Position numbers and translations under genes: made by a program. Under the pieces are notes generated by a model, which made no database searches, was not told the origin of the DNA, and was given only the letters and a program-made list of their open reading frames with translations. Shown here in pieces: positions 44,574-53,159 of a stretch of 64,000 nt of DNA. This stretch comes from a bacterium. Its GTDB lineage: Bacteria > Planctomycetota > Planctomycetia > Isosphaerales > Isosphaeraceae. The DNA lies in assembly GCA_016125085.1 (NCBI GenBank), contig WGMM01000026.1:62001-126000 (forward strand), in the 5' to 3' direction. Position 1 is the first letter of the stretch. Each line of letters opens with the position of its first letter.

Positions 44574-47065
44574 CGTGCAGCCTCCCTGTTCGTGGCGGCG
44601 ACCGGCTCAAGGATCGCGGGCCAGCGCACAAAGCCCTGAGCAAGCTGACTTTGCGAAAGGCCCATGAGCGGCTCACCGCCTGCCGCGATTCGATATTTCA
44701 CGTAGGGCCGCCAGTACCGCTCGGGGTTTTCCCGCACGTGGCGTTCGAACATGGATTGCAGCGTTCTCGGCAGCAGATCGGGGTCGCCCTGAAGGTCGTT
44801 CAGGCTCAACCGGTGCTCACCAGGGCGGATCGTCAATCCGCCGGCATCGCACGTCAGACTCACCTCCCACGATTTTTCGGGCAGCCGTTCCTCACCGCCG
44901 AAAATCCGCTTCAACCCGTTCTTGATTCCGAACTTCGGGGCATCCGGAGCAGGCGAGCCACCCGACGACGGTGCGCCGGCCGAGCCTGACGGCATGCCTC
45001 CGTTCGTCGAAGTCGAACCATTCGCACTCCGGTTTGCGGATGAACCTGCCGAGCCGTTGGAAGGTGTTGCGCCGGAGGGATTTCCTTCGCCGGAATCCGA
45101 AGCCGGTTCCGAGCCGCTCGCCGAAGTCGCTGGCACGGAATTTGCGACTGAACTTCCTGCAGAAGCAGAATTTGCGCCAGTCGATTTCGAATCCCCATTT
45201 GCCGTCGGTGCCGGTTCGAATCGGGGCAGAGTCGGCGGGGTCGTTCCGAAGGGAGAGCCCCCCGTCGAGGCCGCCGGTTGCCCGCCTGCCATGCGACGGC
45301 TCGCGGCACCGGGCTCGCGAGGCTGCGAACCGCCACCGCCGAATGGAGAAGCTTGACGATCCTCAAACTCTTCGGCAAGGTCGCCAGGCGTTATCGCTAC
45401 AGCCCCGGGCCGTGTCAGCGAACGCGCCGACGATGCATCGCTCTGGGCCGCCAGTTCGGCGACAAGCCCTTCGAAAGTACCGCTGCCGTTACCCTTTGCG
45501 GCATTCGAACCGCCCGCGGGCCCATCTGGCATGGCTTGACCGGCATTGATGCCGCCGCCCGAAGAGGAACCGGCTACGGAACCTCCAGGCCTGCGCGGAT
45601 CGGGTCTTTCGCCCCAGGGCGGTTCCAGATTCGGTACGGAGGATCGACCTGCACCTGGCGAGCCGCCAGCCATGCCGCCAGCACCTCCACCCACCCCGGA
45701 ACCCAATTTAGTTGAAGGACTTACGCCTTGACCAGGCAACATGCCGCCAGTGACGTTTCGACCTGATCCGGACCGGCCGAGCTGGCTCAATGTGCCAGGG
45801 CCGAAATCCACGCGGGGAGAATTGCCGCCGACGCCTCCGCCTGGCTCGATCGAAGTGCCTGGCATCATGTTCGCACCGCCCGGGCCGAATCCGGCTGTGC
45901 CATTCGGCCCACCAGAGGGAGCGCCGTCGCCACCATCGGCACGTCCTGGCCGCTTGCCATCGAGCCCCTCACGCCAGACGAAGAGCCCCGATTCGTTCTG
46001 GCCGTGACCGCCGCCGGAGCCTGCGAGCCCGGGCCCGTTACCGGACGTTCCTGGCAGACTTCCGCCGATCGGCTCGGCGGCCAGCGCGTCGGCGATTTCG
46101 TCCGAAGGCACATAGCCTGGCCATTCCGCAAGGTTGCCCAGGTCGGGATAATCGATCGGCGTGGTCTCGTCGATTAGCTCATAACCGAACGCCACGCCCT
46201 GCGCCTGCAGGCGGGCCCTGGCTTCATAATAAGCCTTGATTCCACTTGGCCTTACGACGAACAGGACATACACCGTCGGGGCGTCGCCATCGGGCGTGGC
46301 CTGGGCCGCGGCTTTCCGAATCGCCAGCTCCACGATCCGCGCGAAGAGGCTGTTGCGAGTCAGCCCCGAGAGTTCCAGATCGATCAGGCGGAAGCTTGGC
46401 CCCCCGGGCATGATCTGGGCGATGTCGCGCGAGCATTCGATCGGTAAAGGCCGCTGCCAGGCTCCGTTCTGGCCTCGATAAGGCAGAATCGAATAGCCCT
46501 TTCGACTTTTGGCGGCTTCGAGTTTGGATTTGGCGTCGTCACGTTTGAGTTCGAGCCGGGCGACGGCGTCGGCGATTTGCGACGCATGATCACGCAGCCG
46601 GCTCGCTTCCGCCGCCGCTTTCTCACCTGAATCCAGCGCGCCGGCGGCTTGGGCTTCGGCCTGTTTCGCACGATTTTTCAGCCAGTCGGCCGCCTTCTGG
46701 GCCGTCCAGGCGAATAGATCGCTTTTCGCCTTGGCCTCGCGTGCTTTGGCGATCCGGGCATCGAGTTCCCGGGCGATTTCGGCCGAGTTGTCCGGCGGGG
46801 GTGGCTCAGGCCGAGTTGGCTTGACTTCGGCCACAACGGCCGAGGGAGGATCCGGTGTGACCGGAACCGGCGCTGGCGGCGCAGGTGCCTGAGCCTTCAC
46901 AATCTCCGAAGTCTTTCGGCGATGGCCGTTTTCGATAAAAAGGAACACTGCGGCGAATGTCGCGACGAGGCTGACGAGGACAGCCCCGACGACCAGCGCT
47001 TCGACGAGGATCGTTCGGGCCGGTGTGGATTTTCCGGCTATCGGCGAACGGTTGTCGGGCGGCAT
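44570..47065 (-). CDS. Single-pass envelope protein, larger of a pair, low-complexity middle
   Basis: The 831-residue product has a transmembrane helix (about 20-44), a Pro-rich stretch, and a long Ala/Lys/Glu-rich coiled coil (about 92-188). A domain with GYSILPYRGQNGAWQRPLP and VYVLFVVRPSGIKAYYEARA follows (about 190-300). A disordered Gly/Ser/Pro/Ala-rich region covers about 330-725, and a C-terminal segment ends near EPVAATNREAAR. The short domain parallels the C-terminus of the neighbour it overlaps by 4 bases. The combination suggests a scaffold spanning the envelope; no family was recognised. Confidence 0.72.
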   Translation of the reverse strand: MPPDNRSPIAGKSTPARTILVEALVVGAVLVSLVATFAAVFLFIENGHRRKTSEIVKAQAPAPPAPVPVTPDPPSAVVAEVKPTRPEPPPPDNSAEIARELDARIAKAREAKAKSDLFAWTAQKAADWLKNRAKQAEAQAAGALDSGEKAAAEASRLRDHASQIADAVARLELKRDDAKSKLEAAKSRKGYSILPYRGQNGAWQRPLPIECSRDIAQIMPGGPSFRLIDLELSGLTRNSLFARIVELAIRKAAAQATPDGDAPTVYVLFVVRPSGIKAYYEARARLQAQGVAFGYELIDETTPIDYPDLGNLAEWPGYVPSDEIADALAAEPIGGSLPGTSGNGPGLAGSGGGHGQNESGLFVWREGLDGKRPGRADGGDGAPSGGPNGTAGFGPGGANMMPGTSIEPGGGVGGNSPRVDFGPGTLSQLGRSGSGRNVTGGMLPGQGVSPSTKLGSGVGGGAGGMAGGSPGAGRSSVPNLEPPWGERPDPRRPGGSVAGSSSGGGINAGQAMPDGPAGGSNAAKGNGSGTFEGLVAELAAQSDASSARSLTRPGAVAITPGDLAEEFEDRQASPFGGGGSQPREPGAASRRMAGGQPAASTGGSPFGTTPPTLPRFEPAPTANGDSKSTGANSASAGSSVANSVPATSASGSEPASDSGEGNPSGATPSNGSAGSSANRSANGSTSTNGGMPSGSAGAPSSGGSPAPDAPKFGIKNGLKRIFGGEERLPEKSWEVSLTCDAGGLTIRPGEHRLSLNDLQGDPDLLPRTLQSMFERHVRENPERYWRPYVKYRIAAGGEPLMGLSQSQLAQGFVRWPAILEPVAATNREAAR

Positions 47066-47227
47066 GTGCGATCACGTCCCGGTCGAGTGCGTGAGCCGAG
47101 ATCGAATCCAGGCACGAGCCCGGGTGCGAATCGGCTCCGAATCTCACCGGTAGGTACATCGACACGACCGAGGGATCGGCTTGAACGGGTCATGCCGATT
47201 CGATCGAAATCGCCGGTCGTACGGATT

Positions 47228-48808
47228 TCAGGAATCGCGACGGACGGCAGTGCTTCGAGAGGGCTCCTCGACCGACGCGAAGTTCGGCCTGGGCGGAACT
47301 TGCGTCGCGGCGTGGCCGGCGTCGGGGCGAAGCGAACCGCGCCCGGCGCGTTCGATCATGCGGGTCGTGGAATGGCCGGCGACGATATTCACCAGGACCA
47401 GTTTGCCGCCCCAGCTTTCCACCTCTTCCCGGCCGACGACTTCGTGCGGGGCATAGTCGCCGCCCTTGACCAGAACGTCAGGCCTTAAAGCCTCGATCAG
47501 TTCGCGGGGCGTGTCTTCCTCGAAGATCGTGACACAGCCGACCGAACCGATCGCGGCAAGCACTTCGGCTCGCGCGGCTTCGGCGTTCACGGGCCGGGTT
47601 TCGCCTTTGAGACGCCTTACGCTGGCATCGGAATTCAGGCCGACGACGAGGAAGTCGCCCTGATCGGCCGCCTCAGCCAGTAGCCGTACGTGGCCGACAT
47701 GCAGCAAGTCGAAGCAGCCATTGGTGAAAACGACCTTCTGCCCGGCCCGTCGGCGCCGATGGCATTCTTCCGCTGCCGAAGCCCGGGAAAGAACTTTCGT
47801 CCCGCCTGAGCCGTGGTGTTCGACAAGGTCCGTAAGGATCTCCTGCCGGGACAAGAGGGCGACGCCGATCTTTTCGACTTCGAGCCCGCCAGCCACGTTG
47901 CCGAGGGCCACGGCTTCTTCATAAGAACCACCGGCCGCGAGCACCAGGCCGATGACGGAAAGAACCATGTCACCGGCACCGGTGATGTCATAAACCTGTC
48001 GCTGGCGGGTCGGATGGATCGACTTGCCGCCGGCGGGATCGATCAGGGCCATGCCGTCACGGTCGAGCGTGACGATGGAGGCTTCCATCCCCAGACGGCT
48101 CTGCAGCGATTCAGCCGCCGAGATGGCGTCCTCATGGCTGCGGATGTTCATGCCCGTGGCCAGCCCGGCTTCCAGGCGGTTGGGCGTCATGCAGTGCACG
48201 CCAGCATATTTCGCATAATCGCCGCCGCGGATCGGGTCGGCCAGGACACGCTTGCCCTGACGCCTGGCTTCGGCGATCAGGGCGCGAAGCAGGCCGGGCG
48301 TGCAGACGCCCTTGTCGTAGTCCGAGATGAGTATGATGTCGGCATCGCTGACGGCCCGGGCGATTCCTGCCTCGAATCGTTTTTCGATTTCGCCGCCGAT
48401 CGGGTCTCGCACTTCGTAGTCGACCCGGATCATCTGCTGCGGGTGCCGGTCCTGGGCACGACCGATGTAGCGTTCCTTGACGGTCGTAGGGCGGTCGTCG
48501 ACGGTGGCGACATGGCTGTCATCGATCCCCTGCTCGCGCAGGATTTCGCGCACCAGGGCCGCGTTTTCGTCGCGGCCGACGACGCCCATCAGGCGCACTT
48601 TCGCCCCCAGGGCGGCCAGCATCGTCGCCACGCTCGAAGCCCCGCCCAGCCTGTGTTCACGCTGGTCGGCACGAAGCAGGGCCACGGGCGCTTCCTGACT
48701 GATGCGCTCGGCATAGCCCCAGATGTAGCGGTCCAGAATCAGGTCGCCCACCACCAGAACCTGCGGTTGGCCCAAATTTTCGAGGCGAGAGATCAGTGGG
48801 TCGATCAT
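47228..48808 (-). CDS. hldE: Bifunctional heptose 7-phosphate kinase / heptose 1-phosphate adenylyltransferase
   Basis: The 526-residue product has two domains. The first (about 1-320) is a PfkB-type kinase with VVGDLILDRYIWG, RLGGASSVATMLAALGA and the catalytic DITGAGDM. The second (about 350-480) is a nucleotidyltransferase with FTNGCFDLLHVGHVRLL and LVVGLNSDASVRRLKG. Together they turn heptose 7-phosphate into ADP-heptose, a building block of lipopolysaccharide inner core. The C-terminal ~45 residues are an extra disordered tail. AAGGAGG lies about nine bases before the ATG. It supports a lipopolysaccharide-type envelope together with the LptD-like protein. Confidence 0.93.
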   Translation of the reverse strand: MIDPLISRLENLGQPQVLVVGDLILDRYIWGYAERISQEAPVALLRADQREHRLGGASSVATMLAALGAKVRLMGVVGRDENAALVREILREQGIDDSHVATVDDRPTTVKERYIGRAQDRHPQQMIRVDYEVRDPIGGEIEKRFEAGIARAVSDADIILISDYDKGVCTPGLLRALIAEARRQGKRVLADPIRGGDYAKYAGVHCMTPNRLEAGLATGMNIRSHEDAISAAESLQSRLGMEASIVTLDRDGMALIDPAGGKSIHPTRQRQVYDITGAGDMVLSVIGLVLAAGGSYEEAVALGNVAGGLEVEKIGVALLSRQEILTDLVEHHGSGGTKVLSRASAAEECHRRRRAGQKVVFTNGCFDLLHVGHVRLLAEAADQGDFLVVGLNSDASVRRLKGETRPVNAEAARAEVLAAIGSVGCVTIFEEDTPRELIEALRPDVLVKGGDYAPHEVVGREEVESWGGKLVLVNIVAGHSTTRMIERAGRGSLRPDAGHAATQVPPRPNFASVEEPSRSTAVRRDS

Positions 48809-48970
48809 CGGCGCGGTCCTCCTTGACCCCTGGCCCGACAGGCGATTCTTACGTCCGCCCCAAGAACGAAATGTATCGGGGACGGATCATGTACGGATTG
48901 ATGGCTTCTTTTCGCCGAATCAGCCCGATTTGTCAACGTCGAACCGACGAGTTCCCCGGATGCCCGTCAA

Positions 48971-49897
48971 TCAGGCCATGTCGATCGACTTCGAGCGGCG
49001 TTCCGCTTTGCCCAGGCCCAGCATACGCTTGACCGGAACCGCTAACCGGTAATACCGGGCCGATATTTCACGCGAACGGCACCGGAAAAGGCCATGCACC
49101 GAATCGGCCCGCCACGTTTTCGTGATGGCCGGATCGACGAACTCATGCGCCATTTCGTCCGCCGGATATCCATTTTCCGCAAGCCAATCGCCCAGCATCC
49201 TGTGCATCAGGGCACGCTCCTGAGCCGTGGCCAGATCTCTCCAGCCCCGCGCTTCGGGGCGGATGTGATTCCAGTGCAGAAGTGTCTGCGGGTCATAAAC
49301 TTCGGCCACATCTTCAGCCTTCGGGTCGACGCCTTTGCGGGAAAGTGCCTGCCGTGTTTCTCTCGTTCGCTTGAGGTTGGCTTCACGCGAATACGCCGCC
49401 GCGATCCGGGCGGCTTCACCTGCTGGCAATGCGATACCGAGGAACGACGCGATCTCCACGATCGCCTGCTCCGGCCGGGCCATGATTTCGTCGTACCGCT
49501 GCACCAGGACGTGCGACTGGCTGCGCCAGAATCGGTCGTTCACCAGGACCTGATGGATCATTCCTGTGCGTACGATTTCGCGGAAGCTCTGCTGCCGCTT
49601 GTACATGAGCGAAAAAATCACGTCCCGGGCATCGCGGTGGGCATAAAGACCGAGGCCGCAGACCTGATCGATCGCCCGCGTGAACGACGGATGCCCTTCA
49701 TGCGCTTTCATGATCCGGATCGTCCGGCGATCCTGGCTGGCAGGTGATTCGCCGTCATATTCTGGCCCGGTGCGGTATCCGATCGGCAGGACTTCGACCG
49801 GTTCGCCCTCAATGAAAGCGTGCCGGAGGATTTCGATCGCGACCTCATATTGCCACGTCGAACACGAGCGATACATGCCGCAACAGAAGATGTCCAT
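48971..49897 (-). CDS. Sulfotransferase-family protein
   Basis: The 308-residue product has the 5'-phosphosulfate-binding motif near the N-terminus (FCCGMYRSCSTWQYEVA) and the 3'-phosphate-binding stretch LYAHRDARDVIFSLMYK, followed by the typical VQRYDEIMARPEQAIVEIAS. It would transfer sulfate from PAPS to a sugar, lipid or other acceptor. The ATG at 49897 is chosen for its match to family N-termini, although a TTG 51 bases earlier has a better upstream GGAGG. It lies upstream of hldE on the same strand, so a role in envelope polysaccharide modification is possible but unproven. Confidence 0.78.
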   Translation of the reverse strand: MDIFCCGMYRSCSTWQYEVAIEILRHAFIEGEPVEVLPIGYRTGPEYDGESPASQDRRTIRIMKAHEGHPSFTRAIDQVCGLGLYAHRDARDVIFSLMYKRQQSFREIVRTGMIHQVLVNDRFWRSQSHVLVQRYDEIMARPEQAIVEIASFLGIALPAGEAARIAAAYSREANLKRTRETRQALSRKGVDPKAEDVAEVYDPQTLLHWNHIRPEARGWRDLATAQERALMHRMLGDWLAENGYPADEMAHEFVDPAITKTWRADSVHGLFRCRSREISARYYRLAVPVKRMLGLGKAERRSKSIDMA

Positions 49898-50432
49898 CGA
49901 TGTCGAGCGGCCCGTCCGCTCCCTCCACTTAATGAGCCGCAAGTTCAAGTGATTTCAGCGGTTCGCACTGACCACCCGCACGGCCACGAACTCCTTGCGA
50001 TCGACCGACCGGTTCCGAAATAGCACGATTCCGCCCAACGGTAAACCCCAATCGAAGAAAGCGATCGCATCGATCCACAAGACTTTGAGAGCTCCGACAT
50101 ATCACGCTTCGGACCTCGTTTCGACCTCATTCCCCGCGGGCGGACTCATCTCCACCGATACTTGCATCGCTCCTGATCGTAAAACCTAATACATTACTAA
50201 CATCATGTTTTTTATAATTATTAATCTTGACTATCATAGTCATCGAGATAATTATTGTGATCGTCATCGAATCTGGCGAAACGTGCGTCAGAGGTCGGGC
50301 AGCATTCATTCCCGGGGAATTCGGCTGGTCTCGTGTATGAGCCGGGGCTCGGGGATGAAGCGGAGCGATCGAAAGCGGTCTCGCAAGGAATCGAGACGAC
50401 AAGACAACGAACCGAAGATTCAGGAAAAACTG
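49898..50432. other. Intergenic region between divergent genes
   Basis: The stretch 50160-50260 is strikingly AT-rich for this genome and contains a palindrome over a promoter-like element, listed separately. No gene was recognised. Confidence 0.45.
50227..50254 (+). promoter_or_regulatory. Candidate promoter with palindromic operator
   Basis: TTGACT at 50227 is a -35-like element and GATAATTA follows at 50247. A perfect 15-base palindrome TGACTAT-C-ATAGTCA at 50228-50242 overlaps the -35 element, as expected of a repressor site. It lies about 180 bases upstream of the DUF1559 start. Confidence 0.45.
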
Positions 50433-51419
50433 ATGAACGCAAGAACGGACAAAAGGGCATTCACCCTCATCGAACTGCTGGTGGTCATCGCCATCATCGC
50501 CGTGTTGATTTCGCTGCTGCTGCCGGCCGTGCAGTCGGCCCGCGAAGCCGCCCGGCGCGCCCAGTGCATCAATAACCTCAAGCAGATCGGCCTGACGGTG
50601 CACGGGTTTCACGACGTCAATGGCCACTTCCCGTCGAGCGTCCGGCCGTCGGGTTTGACGAACCTGCCGCGGATCGCCGGCACGTTGAGGCTTCTGCCTT
50701 ATCTGGAACAGAAGCAGGCCTATGACAATTACAACCTGGAGCACACCTGGGGCAACGCGCCGAACACGACGATCGCGGCGATTCGATTTTCGATGTTCCT
50801 GTGCCCATCAAGCCCGGCCGACACGAACCGGCTGGACGGCATCCCGGAACTCTCACCCTGGACACCGAACATCGCTGCGATCACGGATTACAGCGGGATC
50901 GCCAATATTGACTCACGGCTTTACGCACAAGGCCTTCTGACCAAAACCGGCAGCGGCAACGGAATCCTGCAGAAAAACGCGACCGTGACGATCGCAGCGG
51001 TTTCGGACGGTCTTTCGAATACGATTCTGTTCGCCGAATCGGCGGGCCGGCCTTTCAAATATCGTGCCGGCGGCAAACTGGCGGTGAGCGATCAGAAACT
51101 CTCCCGCGTCAATGGCGGCGGCTGGGTCCGCCCTGCCAGTGATATCACTTTCAAAGGATCGACGCAGGACGGCTCGCAAGTCATCGGCAAGTGCGCCCTG
51201 AATTGCACCAATGGCGACGACATCGCCCAGTCCCCGTTCCCGCACCCCCTGTACGTCACGGAAGGCACATCGGAAGTCTACGGATTTCATCCCGGCGGGG
51301 CTGGAATTCTGCTGGGCGACGGCTCGGTGCGGTTCGTGAAGCAGACGATCGACTTCAAGGTGTTCGCCTCACTCGTCACTCGCGACGGTGGTGAAGTGAT
51401 ATCGGCCGATTCCTGGTGA
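50433..51419 (+). CDS. DUF1559 pseudopilin-like protein, first copy
   Basis: The 328-residue product has a type IV pilin-like N-terminus (RAFTLIELLVVIAIIAVLIS then LLLPAVQSAREAARRAQC), a family-typical NNLKQIGLTVHGFHDVNG, and an H-x-G box near the C-terminus (GFHPGGAGILLGDGSVRF). DUF1559 is greatly expanded in planctomycetes and is thought to form extracellular or periplasmic structures through type II/IV-like machinery. AGGA lies eight bases before the ATG. A hairpin pair follows the stop. Confidence 0.9.
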   Translation: MNARTDKRAFTLIELLVVIAIIAVLISLLLPAVQSAREAARRAQCINNLKQIGLTVHGFHDVNGHFPSSVRPSGLTNLPRIAGTLRLLPYLEQKQAYDNYNLEHTWGNAPNTTIAAIRFSMFLCPSSPADTNRLDGIPELSPWTPNIAAITDYSGIANIDSRLYAQGLLTKTGSGNGILQKNATVTIAAVSDGLSNTILFAESAGRPFKYRAGGKLAVSDQKLSRVNGGGWVRPASDITFKGSTQDGSQVIGKCALNCTNGDDIAQSPFPHPLYVTEGTSEVYGFHPGGAGILLGDGSVRFVKQTIDFKVFASLVTRDGGEVISADSW

Positions 51420-51463
51420 CGTCGCCCGCGATCTGTCGCATTGCATTCACTTGCGTAATGACA

Positions 51464-51563
51464 GGAAGCACGGGTCGCCGGGTCGAAGACCAGCGAGCCG
51501 TGCTTCCGGGAGATGCGATCGAAATCGCTCGAAGCCCGGATCCGAAAATCCGGGCTTCGAGCG
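51464..51563. terminator. Two hairpins between convergent genes
   Basis: A 10-base stem (GGAAGCACGG, 51464-51507) and a perfect 16-base stem (CGCTCGAAGCCCGGAT, 51526-51563) with a 6-base loop lie between the DUF1559 and PEP-CTERM genes. No T-run follows. Confidence 0.7.
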
Positions 51564-51592
51564 TGAATCGATTTCGCTCAGAATGACGAACC

Positions 51593-52276
51593 TCAGGCGA
51601 TCGACCGCAACCTGCGGCGGTACAGGCCGATCGAAACGAGCCCGCAAGCCGTCAGAGCGATGGACGCCGGTTCGGGAACGGCGGCCGATCCGGGGTTGAC
51701 TTGAGAAGTGAACACGAATCGGTCAAGTTGCCCGATCCCGTCTTCAGGGATATAGATCAACAGCTTCTGCAGCGGCGAATCGGAAATGAAACCGATGAAA
51801 GAGGCCCCATTCACGGAGTCCATTTCATAGCTTTCGAGATTCGCCAGGGTGAACCGGAAACGAGTCGGGCTGGCGCCGAGCGATCGCCCGAAATCGAATC
51901 CGACGGCCAGTGTGTCGGCCGGCAGGTCGATTCGAAGCTCGTTGTCTGCACCGACATTGTATTGCCAGGAAAGGACCACGCCGTCGCCCAGCCCGTACGT
52001 ACCGGGATCATAGGCCGGATCGATGGCATAGAGATAGGCGTCCGCTTTCGCCGTGAAGGTGACGCCGGCGAGCGTAACGGTGCCGCCAGGATACGGGGCG
52101 TAATTGGTGTAGAGATCCGGCGGCGTGACCTGGTCATTGAAGTCGATCGTCGTCGGTGCGATCAGCTCTGCCTCGAACAGCGAGCGATCGGTGTAAAGGA
52201 CAGTGGATGCCCGTGAAGAGCCAGCGGCCAGGATCAGGGCCGCCATGCTGATGAGAAAAGAACGTTGTATTGACAT
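51593..52276 (-). CDS. PEP-CTERM-anchored exported protein
   Basis: The 227-residue product has a signal peptide (SFLISMAALILAAGSSRAS), a beta-rich body (about 25-195), and a PEP-CTERM signal: VPEPASIALTACGLVSIGLY followed by Arg-rich RRRLRS. PEP-CTERM proteins are processed by an exosortase and sent to the envelope or extracellular matrix. The ATG at 52276 has GGAG seven bases upstream. The body has no recognised function. Confidence 0.87.
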   Translation of the reverse strand: MSIQRSFLISMAALILAAGSSRASTVLYTDRSLFEAELIAPTTIDFNDQVTPPDLYTNYAPYPGGTVTLAGVTFTAKADAYLYAIDPAYDPGTYGLGDGVVLSWQYNVGADNELRIDLPADTLAVGFDFGRSLGASPTRFRFTLANLESYEMDSVNGASFIGFISDSPLQKLLIYIPEDGIGQLDRFVFTSQVNPGSAAVPEPASIALTACGLVSIGLYRRRLRSIA

Positions 52277-52666
52277 TGTACGCTCCAGGCGAATCCGAAA
52301 CGGGATGGATTCGATTCCGTACGAAAGAATCTTTGTCCGCAATCAGATTCGTCTCGTGCGATTCGAAATACAAATCGATTCTTACGAACGAACGAAAGTG
52401 AAGTTGCGAATTGTCAACCACGGAAGGCGGAATTCGTCGAAGTGGTTCGATACATACGGAATAACGGCGAACGCGTGACGATTCGCACTCGCAACATGTC
52501 TTTATCAAGCCACAGGCCGAACCGGTTCCGAACGATCGTGCACAAGCCGTACGCACAGCCGTTCGCAATTGCAATTGAGCGGAGACTTGCCTTTCGATTC
52601 GGAACGCGACCGCACGGATTCGTTCGCAACGCCGCCCGGGCAAGCGATCGAATCCGCACGGAACCG
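52277..52666. other. Intergenic region upstream of the PEP-CTERM gene
   Basis: This region runs from the 3' end of hemP to the PEP-CTERM start; both genes are on the minus strand. No promoter, hairpin or gene was recognised, although GATTCG/CGAATC-rich text recurs, a general feature of this genome. Confidence 0.4.
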
Positions 52667-52876
52667 TCATTTGTTGAGGATCAATTTCCCGTTCCGAGTC
52701 GCCCTGAGCTGATAGCACTGCCCCCGATAAGTGACGCACACGACTTTCGCACCCCTTGCGAGCGAATCGAAGTCGAGTACCGTCACCGGCTCAGGCTGGC
52801 CTGTGACAAGATTCGAACATGGTTTCGGGCAATCATGGCCCGCTTCGCATCCGGCGATTCGATCCCCTTCGAACAT
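52667..52876 (-). CDS. hemP: HemP-like hemin uptake protein, Cys-rich N-terminus
   Basis: This 69-residue gene has the HemP signature over its second half: [35 protein letters not shown]. HemP proteins are small, iron-regulated and linked to heme uptake. The ATG at 52876 has GAGG six bases upstream; a longer frame to 53089 would cross the regulatory palindrome and is not needed. The N-terminus is unusual in carrying three cysteines and a histidine ([11 protein letters not shown]), with Cys47 and Cys54 further on. It is divergent from a DUF1559 gene, and a Fur-box-like site lies between them. Confidence 0.78.
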   Translation of the reverse strand: MFEGDRIAGCEAGHDCPKPCSNLVTGQPEPVTVLDFDSLARGAKVVCVTYRGQCYQLRATRNGKLILNK

Positions 52877-52988
52877 GTGAAACCTCGTTCGGTCCTGATT
52901 TCGGATTGCCCCGTGAACGCTCACCATGCAGAGGATTTTCGGAGAATTCCCCACCCACCTCTTGCACCCGACCTCTGCCCGGCCTATC

Positions 52989-53015
52989 ATACTGACATTG
53001 AGACTCAGTATCAAT
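52989..53015. promoter_or_regulatory. Fur-box-like palindrome between hemP and DUF1559
   Basis: The 19-base ATTGAGACTCAGTATCAAT (52997-53015) is a 9-1-9 inverted repeat with one mismatch, the layout of a Fur box, and contains TGA-xAx-T/A-xTx-TCA. An overlapping perfect repeat ATACTGA-9-TCAGTAT spans 52989-53011. It sits 121 bases from the hemP start and 145 from the DUF1559 start, so it could control both. Confidence 0.6.
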
Positions 53016-53159
53016 ACGGTCTCGATGTCAGCCAGCTCCCTGGCGGGGATGCACACCGCCAGATCGCCAGCCATATCGGTCGAAGCCATCGTTTCGGCAA
53101 TTGAAGTGCCGCACGAACCGGGCTTCGGACACTTTCAAGGCGATACCTGGAGAAGGCCC

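Noticed and set aside
52877-53089. An N-terminal extension of hemP to a start at 53089
   Set aside because: The extension would cross the regulatory palindrome, has no HemP-like text, and the start at 52876 has a good ribosome binding site.
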